From: CAZWSX01 sp964636985
GTDB lineage: Bacteria > Planctomycetota > Planctomycetia > Pirellulales > Pirellulaceae
Length of the DNA: 64,000 bases
NCBI GenBank assembly: GCA_964636985.1
Contig: CAZWSX010000027.1
Span: forward strand, 1 to 64,000
Direction: 5' to 3'
Below are positions 45,123 to 53,366 of this stretch, piece after piece (position 1 is the first letter of the stretch; each line of letters opens with the position of its first letter). The position numbers were made by a program, and so were the translations under genes. The notes beneath the pieces are model-generated. The model was given only the letters and a program-made list of their open reading frames with translations. It had not been told where the DNA came from and searched no databases.

Positions 45123-45539
45123 CTAACGAGGTTGCTTTTCCGCTTCTTTCCAAGCGACCCCAGGCAACGTGCAGAGCTCGATCCAATGGCCGTCGGGGTC
45201 TTGCACATTGATTTGCCAGGCGCCATCCGGCCGGACCCTTTTCGGCGGAAAGGTTACGCCCTTGGCGCGCAAGTGATCTTCCCAGGCAGCCGAATCGTCA
45301 ACGAGCAGCGCATAGTGATTCGACCGCCGTCCATTGATCTCTGGCGCCGTAGGGCCACTGGCTACCCCGATGATGTGCAGCTCTTGATCGACGCCTAAAC
45401 GAAGCCACGCGCCGGGGAAATCAAAGTTCGGGCGAGGGAGCTGGCTGAGCAACAATATGTCGCGATAGAAGGCGACACTCCGGTCGACATCGGTGCTCAA
45501 GATCGCCACGTGATTCAGTTGTTGAGGGATTGCTGGCAT
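45123..45539 (-). CDS. VOC-family (glyoxalase/dioxygenase-fold) protein
   Basis: 138 aa. LNHVAILSTDVDRSVAFYRDIL is the opening beta-alpha unit with a likely metal-ligand His; NHYALLVDDSAAWEDHLRAKGV opens the second half, and VQDPDGHWIELCTLPG carries the final Glu ligand. This is a single paired beta-alpha-beta-beta-beta unit as in glyoxalase I-like, fosfomycin-resistance-like and dioxygenase proteins. Exact reaction unknown. It lies 35 nt from the stop of the MMPL gene on the same strand. Confidence 0.88.
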   Translation of the reverse strand: MPAIPQQLNHVAILSTDVDRSVAFYRDILLLSQLPRPNFDFPGAWLRLGVDQELHIIGVASGPTAPEINGRRSNHYALLVDDSAAWEDHLRAKGVTFPPKRVRPDGAWQINVQDPDGHWIELCTLPGVAWKEAEKQPR

Positions 45540-45574
45540 TGAGGGGAACTCTCAAAAGGAGGGGCGTTTCGGCT

Positions 45575-47887
45575 TTACGATAACTCGCGATCATCGATGC
45601 GATAGAGCCACGCCACTCCGGCTGGCAAAAATACCAGGTTACCGAAGAGTCCGCCGATCATTGTCAAGCTGACCAGTGCGCCAAAGTAGATGGTCGGAAC
45701 GAACTCGCTCAAGCACAGGGTCGAGAATCCGACGACGAGCGCCAAAGTCGAAACGATCATCGCCCAGCCGACGTCGCGATGAGCTTCGGCCAGGGCTTCC
45801 CGGGGCGTGGCTCCCTTGAGGACGCGCCGCCGGTAATCCCACAAAAAGTGAATCGAGCCGTCGATCGACAGCCCCATCGACACAGCCGCAATCATGGCGG
45901 CCCCCATGTTTACCTTCACGTCGAGCCAGCCCATCAGGCCCGACGTGACGAGTGCGGGCAGAATATTCGGGATCAATCCAATCACCGTCAGCCATGCGCT
46001 GCGAAAGACCAGCAGCATGATGGCCGTCATCCCAATGGTCGCCACGACGAACATCGTCCACTGGTCGCCGATCAGCGTGCTGACCAGTCGGCTGAGAATC
46101 ACGTAAAAACCCGTCACAGCGCCAGGCGCAGGTTCCTCCGCCGAAATCGTCGTGGCGAACCCCGCAACTTCCTTTTCCACTGTCTGAATCAGGGCTTCCT
46201 TTTGTTCGGACGTGCGACGTTCCGATGAACGAAGCATGATCCGCAGCCAGCTTTGCTTGTCGGCGGCGCCACTTGGCGGGACGTAATAGAGCATTTTCAC
46301 AGCCTCGGGCATCGCCTTTTCCATTCCGGCAGCGCGAAAGGGCACCGGTAGCAGCGCGAGAATGCGGTCTTCTTCCGCGGCATCCAGGATGTCGACCAGG
46401 CTGATCACGCTGGTCAGGGCCGGCTCGCTGGGCTCGGCTCCATCGGGAATGGCCCGCAACGCATCTTCCAGTTCGATCACGCGTTTCACGGTCCGCGCGT
46501 CGAGAGGGTAGGGGGCGGGGATCATGATGTCCCAGACGCCGGCGCCGCCGAGTTGGTTCTCGATCAGTTGATAGGAAGTGACCAGCGGATTGGATGGAAG
46601 GAAGTTCTTGGTGAAGTCGGTTTCGATAGTCAGCCGTAGCGTTCCCCAGCAGCCGAGTACCCCGATGGCGAGCGTGAGGAGCATGATGGCCCCTCGCCAC
46701 CGGCAAATCCAGTTGGTGATGGCCAGAGGATGGCGCGGTGGTTCGTCGTCGATGGTGATGCCCGTCGACATCGGCCCCGACCACCCGGCGCCCAGAGGCA
46801 CAAAGAGAATCGTGGACAACAGAACCATGGTCGAACCCACGACCATCATGGTGCCGAAATCGGAAACGGGGCCCACGCCCGACCACCAAAGCGAGGCGAA
46901 GCCGATGGTATCGGTGATTAATGCCGCCAGAACGGGCCACGCGAGTTCCGCCATCGCTTGCGACGTGGCTGCAGGGTGCGAAAGTCCTTGCTGCACGCGC
47001 CGCTGTTGAAGCACGATGATGTGCGAGACGGCCGCGGCGATCAGCACCATCGCCATCGAAGTCAGCATCGAACTGACCATTGTTAACGATTTGCCGAGCA
47101 AGCCGACCGCCGCGAACGTAACCAGTACCGTCCAAGCGGTCATCACGGCCGGAACGAAGAGCCACTTGCTGTCCCGAAAACATGCGGCCATCGTCAAACA
47201 GAGCAGAAGTCCGGAAAAGAACGCGAGCCGTTGCCCGTCGCGCTCCAGCAGGTCAAAGCCGTCGACCACCATGACGGGTTCGCCTGCGATGACTCCTGGC
47301 GGCAAACCATCGGGCAGGGAATTCATCACCTCGCGAATTCCCAAAACCGTTTGCCGGCGCGAGACTGCCTTCCCCGTCGACTCATCGTTTTCCAACAGGC
47401 AAGCGACGGCGGCGTACTTGCCATCTTTTGAATGGGTGTAGCCCGAAAAGAGTTCTAAAAACCGGTCGGCCAGTTTCGATCTTGCCGGCCGGTCGGGCAA
47501 CGCCTCCAGGATGACGGGACGTGGCGATCCTGGCGAGAGGGCGGCCAACATCTGGTCGATCTCGACCAGGCTCAACGTTCCCTTGACGCCTGGCACCTTC
47601 CGCAACCGCCCCACGGTTGCTTCGAGTCGCTCGAACGATTTGATTTCGGTCAGCAGTCCGTCGTCACGGTAGACCGCCAGAATCGCTCCGTGTGTGCCGA
47701 AGCGTTCCTTGAGGTGCTTGAAAGCGACGATCGCCGGATCGTCGGCCGAGAACATTCGTTCGATCGATCGATCGTACGAGACGCTTTGCGCTGGGAAATA
47801 GGCGGCAGCGCCAACAAGAATGGCGATGGCTGCTATCAGCCATCGCCATCGCACGAGCCGTTCGGCCGTGATTCGCAGTAGATTCAT
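45575..47887 (-). CDS. RND-superfamily exporter, HAE3/MMPL type
   Basis: 770 aa from ATG 47887 (TTG 47893 rejected). Twelve-helix RND topology in two halves: a first segment WRWLIAAIAILVGAAAYFP, an extracytoplasmic domain, then helices from LAFFSGLLLCLTMAACF onward; the second half repeats with TMFVVATIGMTAIMLLVFRS and GAAMIAAVSMGLSIDGSIHFLWDYRRR. This is shorter than AcrB (about 1040) and fits HAE3/MMPL exporters for lipids, hopanoids or siderophores. Energy source: proton motive force, by family. It lies just downstream of the TlpA-like gene. Confidence 0.88.
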   Translation of the reverse strand: MNLLRITAERLVRWRWLIAAIAILVGAAAYFPAQSVSYDRSIERMFSADDPAIVAFKHLKERFGTHGAILAVYRDDGLLTEIKSFERLEATVGRLRKVPGVKGTLSLVEIDQMLAALSPGSPRPVILEALPDRPARSKLADRFLELFSGYTHSKDGKYAAVACLLENDESTGKAVSRRQTVLGIREVMNSLPDGLPPGVIAGEPVMVVDGFDLLERDGQRLAFFSGLLLCLTMAACFRDSKWLFVPAVMTAWTVLVTFAAVGLLGKSLTMVSSMLTSMAMVLIAAAVSHIIVLQQRRVQQGLSHPAATSQAMAELAWPVLAALITDTIGFASLWWSGVGPVSDFGTMMVVGSTMVLLSTILFVPLGAGWSGPMSTGITIDDEPPRHPLAITNWICRWRGAIMLLTLAIGVLGCWGTLRLTIETDFTKNFLPSNPLVTSYQLIENQLGGAGVWDIMIPAPYPLDARTVKRVIELEDALRAIPDGAEPSEPALTSVISLVDILDAAEEDRILALLPVPFRAAGMEKAMPEAVKMLYYVPPSGAADKQSWLRIMLRSSERRTSEQKEALIQTVEKEVAGFATTISAEEPAPGAVTGFYVILSRLVSTLIGDQWTMFVVATIGMTAIMLLVFRSAWLTVIGLIPNILPALVTSGLMGWLDVKVNMGAAMIAAVSMGLSIDGSIHFLWDYRRRVLKGATPREALAEAHRDVGWAMIVSTLALVVGFSTLCLSEFVPTIYFGALVSLTMIGGLFGNLVFLPAGVAWLYRIDDRELS

Positions 47888-47926
47888 ACTCAATCGCCCA
47901 CGACGGACTGTCGTGGACAGATAGAA

Positions 47927-49108
47927 CTACTCTTCCTCTTTCTCTTCTTCTACGTCCTCTTGTTTAGCTTTCGCTTTCTTGGAGGAGGTGTCCTTAGGGC
48001 CAAAATCCTTGGCCATCTTTTTGACTTGCAGCTTGTTCCTGCCGATGGCCGGGTCTTCGGCGAGTTCGTTTAGGGTCTCGGCGGCTTTTTCCTTGTCGCC
48101 GGTGATGAACTGCGCCTTGGCGGCGGCGAGTTTGGCGAAGGGATGAACCGCCAGTACCTTTTCATCTTCAAGCGCCTTGCGGATGGCGGCCTTCAGTTCC
48201 TTAGGCCACTTGGCAGTCGCCTCGGTGACTTCATCGGGGTCATTCGATCCCAAGGCGGTGTAGGAGATTTGAAAGACCGTTTCAGGATCTTCTTTAGCCG
48301 CGTTCTTGTAGAAGTCGGTCAAAAACGAAACCAGCTGCTTGGCATACGCTGGCTTCATCGACAGGACGCGAATCTTGCCGACGGTACACATTTGCTTGAA
48401 CTCGGCCGGCTTTTCCTTGATGTACTTGTCGAGCAGCGCCAACATGGTGTCGTAGTCGTCTGCTTGGGCAAGCTCGCTCAGGCGTTGGTTCAGCGCCGAT
48501 TTCTCGGCTTCGACGCGAACCGATGCGAGGTGTTCCTCGCGGAATTTCTTGACATCCCACTTCCCGTCGAGGATCGATGCGAGAGGTTCGTCCATCGACA
48601 TGGGATGGCCCATCCAAGCGATCACACCTTTCCCATCGACAATGAAAGCGTGAGGGATTCCCTGCGCCCCAGCCGGAGTCATCCAGGTTTTGGAAAACTC
48701 AGGCTGCTTCGTTCTGCTTCCCTTGCCTTCCCAGGCCACGGTGTAAGCCATTTTCTCGGCTTGGTCGGTGACGAATTCTTCAACCTCGTCGATCTCAGGA
48801 TTGCTCACCGAGATGCCTACCACCTTGATCTCGGGGTGCTTCTCTTGGATTTCGGTGAGGTGAGGAATCGATGCCAGGCACGGGCCGCACCAGGTGGCCC
48901 AGCATTCGACGATGTAGACCTTCCCTTTCTCGAACTCGCTGAACTCGTCCCCTTTGAGGAACTTCTCTACGGTGAAGGCAGGGGCTTTGTCCCCAGGCAG
49001 AAGCTCCGGGTCCTTAACTTCTATTTCCAAGTCTTCTTTGGCCGAGAGTGTCGGCACGCAGAGGCCGGCGATGGCCAAACTCAAAATTGCCAATACGGGA
49101 AATCGCAT
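47927..49108 (-). CDS. Exported TlpA-like thioredoxin-fold protein with helical extension
   Basis: 393 aa. Signal peptide residues 1-23. Thioredoxin-fold domain about 40-190 with VECWATWCGPCLASIPHL, active Cys74 and Cys77, and later QGIPHAFIVDGKGVIAWMGHP with the cis-Pro region. Residues 195-370 are helical and TPR-like (Lys/Glu-rich), ending in a charged KKAKAKQEDVEEEKEEE tail. It probably acts in the periplasm as a thiol reductant or redox partner. The MMPL gene follows on the same strand 39 nt away. Confidence 0.88.
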   Translation of the reverse strand: MRFPVLAILSLAIAGLCVPTLSAKEDLEIEVKDPELLPGDKAPAFTVEKFLKGDEFSEFEKGKVYIVECWATWCGPCLASIPHLTEIQEKHPEIKVVGISVSNPEIDEVEEFVTDQAEKMAYTVAWEGKGSRTKQPEFSKTWMTPAGAQGIPHAFIVDGKGVIAWMGHPMSMDEPLASILDGKWDVKKFREEHLASVRVEAEKSALNQRLSELAQADDYDTMLALLDKYIKEKPAEFKQMCTVGKIRVLSMKPAYAKQLVSFLTDFYKNAAKEDPETVFQISYTALGSNDPDEVTEATAKWPKELKAAIRKALEDEKVLAVHPFAKLAAAKAQFITGDKEKAAETLNELAEDPAIGRNKLQVKKMAKDFGPKDTSSKKAKAKQEDVEEEKEEE

Positions 49109-49360
49109 ATTCTTACCCTTGTGCGAAACACAAAACGAAAGTCCGGCGTTCGTCTCGGGTCGAGAACCTGCGCGCAGACGTTGGACTTGCCATTGTGAAC
49201 GGTATTATCGATCAACGCCATCCCATACGTTGATGAATGGGGTTCGGTTCTCCCAAACAGGGGAGTGTTACCGACGACGGAAAGACATTTGTCAGTCTAA
49301 GTGTTTCGGCCAAACTGCTGCGATCTTAGAACGGCATCATCTATGGGTGTGCGGCTAGGC

Positions 49361-51022
49361 CTATTGTCCGGCGCGTTTGCCGTGGTCGATGATTAGCAGC
49401 CAGTCCTGATGATCGGGCGGTTTCGGAAGGACCCAGCCCTCGGGGGCACGGTGGAAAGCAAGGCTTTTCCCGCGAGTGCCGCGCCGCGGATCGAACCAGG
49501 TCGCCTTTCCCGGGCCGCGAATCCATTGATCTGGAATCGGCGGGAACTTCGCGACGTCAGCGTCGGCAAAGTAATAGACAAGCGAAGTTTTGCCGTCGTC
49601 TCCTCCAACCATCTCGTTTTTGGGTCCGGTGGCATGCCGCCACGCCCGCCAAGATGGCCAGTTGAGCGACTTGAACAGCTTCACGGCGTGACCAATTTGC
49701 CGACCGCCTGGAAGCTCCAGCCCCTCGTCCCAGGTTAAGACCGGTCCCCAGTTCTTGGTGGAGAGGGGGCGATCGCGCGAGACAATATTTGCATACAACC
49801 CTTGCGCACCGTAGGTGAATCCTGCCGATTCGGCCAGCATCGCCGAATAGAAGCTCCGTCGGATCACCGTGTCGTCGAGCTTGACTTCGCCTTTGGCGAA
49901 GCCCTCGTAGTTGTGTTCCGATTCGACGATGGGTTTTTGCGGCGCCTCGTCGCGCAGCTTCCAGTAACGCTGCGGAAACGTCGGGACGAAGTGACCGCTT
50001 TGAACCAGCGCGAACTTGTGCCAAGGCTCGTCCCACATCACGTGATGATCGGCCTTGTTCGACGCGGGATGAACCGAGAGTGCACGTTTGTAGGGGTCCA
50101 AGTCGTAGAAGTAGCGGGCCACCTCGCGCAGCTTCTCGATGCGTTCGTCCTTATTACCTTGCGCGATATCAAACTCTTGCACGAACAAATAAGTGATGCC
50201 GTACGAACCAAATCGCGCCAGGTGATAACGGAACCAGCGCTTGAGATCCTCAACGGGAATGGCGTCCCATTGCTCGTGGGCTCCCACACCGATCGCTCCG
50301 ATGAGCCCCTTCTCGAACATCAACTGGTAGTAGGGGTCGCACGCCTTCCAGTAAGCCAGCGCCCGATCGTTGGGGGGCAAGACAGCCTGAAAGGCATTGC
50401 ATCCTTTGAGAATCATCGGACGCGAGCCGTGCGCCTGATAAACGGTGAATCCTTGAGCGACGCGCCGATCGGCCATGGTGCCGGCAATCTCGAGCGTCAT
50501 TTCCAACTCGGGGAAATTCCACCAGGTGTCGCCGATCCACAACAGCGGCGTGCCATCGGTGTAGGTGAGCACGGGATGGTCTTTGTCGACCGCGAGAAAC
50601 CCACCGTGTTTGGCCAGATCCGTTTTTCCCTTGGCGGGGAGTGCCGTAAATTCTCCCGTTTGCCCGTGAAGGCCTTTGTTCTCGGGCGGCTGGCAGATGG
50701 TGTGATACTTCCACTTGCCGGGCTGAGTCGGAACAAAGCGAACTTTCCAAGTTCGCCCGCCGTCCCAAAAGCCGGGCATCAGCATCGGCTGCTTATCGGG
50801 GCCGGTGAATTCAACGCGAAAATCGGTGGCGTCGAAATCGAAGGGATGAGGAATCTCGCGATCGGACGTGAACGTCAGCTCAATCGGCCGCCATTGGCGC
50901 GGAGGTTCCTCGGCCTGTACCTCGGGTGCAATCACCAGAGATGAAATTACTACCACGAACAGTGCTAACCAAACGGTAGCGAATGGCGAGGCGTTCCATC
51001 GAGCAATCATGTTGCACCGCAT
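49361..51022 (-). CDS. Exported DUF5060/DUF4038 glycoside hydrolase (apiosidase-like)
   Basis: 553 aa with a signal peptide ending VQA at about residue 37. The N-terminal DUF5060-type beta domain (about 43-130) has VRFVPTQPGKWKYHTICQP. The DUF4038-type (beta/alpha) barrel follows: LLWIGDTWWNFPELEM, then EQWDAIPVEDLKRWFRYHLARFGSYGITYLFVQEFD and PQKPIVESEHNYEGF with candidate acid residues. Such proteins cleave plant or algal polysaccharide side chains, for example apiosides; the substrate here is not known. ATG 51022 was kept; ATG 51010 is possible. No polysaccharide-utilisation neighbours were seen. Confidence 0.85.
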   Translation of the reverse strand: MRCNMIARWNASPFATVWLALFVVVISSLVIAPEVQAEEPPRQWRPIELTFTSDREIPHPFDFDATDFRVEFTGPDKQPMLMPGFWDGGRTWKVRFVPTQPGKWKYHTICQPPENKGLHGQTGEFTALPAKGKTDLAKHGGFLAVDKDHPVLTYTDGTPLLWIGDTWWNFPELEMTLEIAGTMADRRVAQGFTVYQAHGSRPMILKGCNAFQAVLPPNDRALAYWKACDPYYQLMFEKGLIGAIGVGAHEQWDAIPVEDLKRWFRYHLARFGSYGITYLFVQEFDIAQGNKDERIEKLREVARYFYDLDPYKRALSVHPASNKADHHVMWDEPWHKFALVQSGHFVPTFPQRYWKLRDEAPQKPIVESEHNYEGFAKGEVKLDDTVIRRSFYSAMLAESAGFTYGAQGLYANIVSRDRPLSTKNWGPVLTWDEGLELPGGRQIGHAVKLFKSLNWPSWRAWRHATGPKNEMVGGDDGKTSLVYYFADADVAKFPPIPDQWIRGPGKATWFDPRRGTRGKSLAFHRAPEGWVLPKPPDHQDWLLIIDHGKRAGQ

Positions 51023-51107
51023 TTTGCCGTTGGCCGGCTGCCGCTCCCCAAGTCGCGGGAGCGGCCAATCCCTTGTGTGCGAAATGCGGACGAATCCGCA
51101 TATCGCA

Positions 51108-53012
51108 TTAAACGACGATATTCTTGTCGACGTCGGTCACGAAGTCGGCGAGGACGTCACCAACCGACGAGAAAAACAGGTCCGCCGAGCCTGGCGCGAC
51201 TTCCGAAGTCGCATTGCCGTACATCTTGTCGGCGGATCCGTCGTCGAAAATGGCCGAGCTATCGAGCGGCGTGGTGCCCGTCGTGATGATCCCAACAGCG
51301 TCATTGAAACTCATGCCGAGAGTCGAAAACCATTTGGCGCGAACAGCCTTGAAGTCGTCCAAGGTATACGTGCTCGTGCCGCCGATCAGGATGTCGCGCT
51401 CGGTGCCGGCCACAAGCAGATCGACTCCCAGGCCTCCCACCAAGATGTCGATCCCTTCGCCGCCGTTGAGGATGTCGTCGCCATTGGCTCCCAGCAGGAC
51501 ATCGTTTCCGGCGCTCCCCAAGAGGACGTCGTTGCCTTCGCCACCATCCAGATTGTCGTCGCCGGCATTGCCATTCATCTGGTCGTTACCACCCATGCCG
51601 CGGATGGTGTCGTCGCCGCCGTTGCCAGAAATCACGTTCGCAACATTGTTCCCAATGAGTGTGTCGTTTCCGGAGCCGCCGGCGAGCCCGTACAGGCCAG
51701 TTGTGCCCAGAATCAAGCTGAGGTTCGCGTTGACGATTTGTTTCGTTTTCACTCCGAGGTTCACGGAGACCGCGGTCGATGTTTGGGCGAAGTCGAGAGA
51801 GCTCTTTGCTCCCGCGTCGGTAATCTTGTCGGTTCCAAGTTGGCTGTTTGCAGCGAAGACGAAGTGATTATTGCCGGTGCCGCCATTGAGATTGTCGTCT
51901 CCGGCCCCTCCTTCGAGCGTGTCGTTTCCATCGGCGCCTACGAGCGTATCGTTACCATCGCCGCCGCGGAGCGTATCGTTGCCGAGGCCGCCGTTGAGGC
52001 CGTCGTCACCGCCGTTGCCGCTGAGGAAGTCGTTCCCTGCACCGCCGGTGAGAACGTTCTTAAAATCGTCCCCGTAGAGAACATTGCCGGCCTGGCCTCC
52101 CTTCACCGCGTAGATCGAGCCGGGCCCGTTGGCGATGTTAAGCGTCAAGAACGCATTCACCACATTGGTGATTTGACGAAGATCGACCGTCACCAGTGCC
52201 GTGCTGCTTGTGAAATCGAGCGCGTTCTGGTTGCCCACCGACGAGTCCGTAACGGTGTCGGTTCCCAAAGCGGAATCGGCTTTGAAGACGTAGTTGTCGA
52301 AGCCGTCGCCGCCGATCAGGGCATCGTCGCCGGCCTCGCCGACTAGCGTGTCGTTGCCACCGCGTCCTTCGAGAGTGTCGTTCCCTCCGCCGCCGATGAG
52401 CAAGTTGACGTTGTCGTCGCCGATAAACGTATCGTTGCCCGAGCCGCCAATGATGCTACGAATGGTAGTGCCAGTCGCAAAATCAATCGTCAGATTGCTG
52501 CTGACGACGTTGCTCGCCGAGTTGAGGTCCACGTCCAGGTCGACGGTCGACGCGGCAAAGTTGAGCGTGCCCCCGCTTGTATTGGCGATGGTCACGACAC
52601 CGACACTCGGCGTGATGGAGGTATCGGCATTGAAGGCGTACGTATCGATACCGCCGCCCCCGTCGAAGGATAGCCCGTCGATGCCCGTCACGTTCAGGGT
52701 CACTTGCCCGATCGTAACGCTCGACCCGCTGACGGTGAACGTGTTGTTGGCGGCGTCGCCTGTCAGGGCTAGCGTCCCGGTTCCGCCGCCATCGAGCGCA
52801 ACCGCCGCGGCGACCGTCGTATCGTAATCGGTGGTCGTCGTGCCATCGAAGACCGACAAAATCGTGCCATTGAGGGTCGCCGTGAGGGCTGCGAAAACTT
52901 CCCGCGATTCCAACTGCTCGACGCGCAGTTTCTTGCGGCGTGCGGCGCGGCGAGGTCGAGGTTGGGAGCGTAGCTTGGAATCAAAAAAACGAGAGAGCCA
53001 AGAGGTACCCAT
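51108..53012 (-). CDS. RTX-type surface protein with LEPR-like N-terminus, copy 1
   Basis: 634 aa. The basic N-terminus with RRKKLRVEQLESREVFAAL (residues 25-43) is the LEPR-like signal. After a beta-rich part come Gly/Asp nonapeptides of the hemolysin-type calcium-binding repeat in three blocks: GGSGNDTFIGDDNVNLLIGG, GGLGNDTLRGGDGNDTLVG and the C-terminal GGEGNDVLLGSAGNDVLLG. These should bind calcium extracellularly as beta-rolls. GGAG lies 8 nt before the ATG. No Cys is seen in the chain. It is a tandem paralogue of the gene at 53367; no type I secretion genes are nearby. Confidence 0.92.
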   Translation of the reverse strand: MGTSWLSRFFDSKLRSQPRPRRAARRKKLRVEQLESREVFAALTATLNGTILSVFDGTTTTDYDTTVAAAVALDGGGTGTLALTGDAANNTFTVSGSSVTIGQVTLNVTGIDGLSFDGGGGIDTYAFNADTSITPSVGVVTIANTSGGTLNFAASTVDLDVDLNSASNVVSSNLTIDFATGTTIRSIIGGSGNDTFIGDDNVNLLIGGGGNDTLEGRGGNDTLVGEAGDDALIGGDGFDNYVFKADSALGTDTVTDSSVGNQNALDFTSSTALVTVDLRQITNVVNAFLTLNIANGPGSIYAVKGGQAGNVLYGDDFKNVLTGGAGNDFLSGNGGDDGLNGGLGNDTLRGGDGNDTLVGADGNDTLEGGAGDDNLNGGTGNNHFVFAANSQLGTDKITDAGAKSSLDFAQTSTAVSVNLGVKTKQIVNANLSLILGTTGLYGLAGGSGNDTLIGNNVANVISGNGGDDTIRGMGGNDQMNGNAGDDNLDGGEGNDVLLGSAGNDVLLGANGDDILNGGEGIDILVGGLGVDLLVAGTERDILIGGTSTYTLDDFKAVRAKWFSTLGMSFNDAVGIITTGTTPLDSSAIFDDGSADKMYGNATSEVAPGSADLFFSSVGDVLADFVTDVDKNIVV

Positions 53013-53366
53013 TTTCGGTGCTCCGAGAAAAGATTCTTAGGCTCGCGGAATCGCACAATGGCGACGCGCGAGTGTCATCGTGACGTATGACATTCGTCTC
53101 GCATCCGATGAGACGAAGAAAAGGTAGCCACCCTTCTGACGAAAGTGGCACATCGACTAAGTTCGCGCTGTTGGCGAAACGATTCACGATTGGGAACGCC
53201 GACGGTTCACGGCATTCTTACTTGGTGCCCGTTCAGGCCACGAGAAATTTCGCCGAGCAGATTCTGGTCTGAGTGTTGGTCCTTCGTTGTTTTGGCACTG
53301 GTCGTCCTGTTTCGGTGGCCGCTCCCTACGACGGCCAGGAGTAGGGAGCGGCTCATCACTCTTGCG
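53013..53366 (-). promoter_or_regulatory. Leader/promoter region of RTX copy 1 with two hairpins
   Basis: Two consecutive dyads: TGTCAT/ATGACA (53073-53078, 53087-53092) and TTCGTCTC/GAGACGAA (53093-53100, 53110-53117). The first contains ATCGTGACG and the second GCATCCG, both found in the other copy's leader. No protein-coding signal; I treat it as the promoter or 5' leader. Confidence 0.55.
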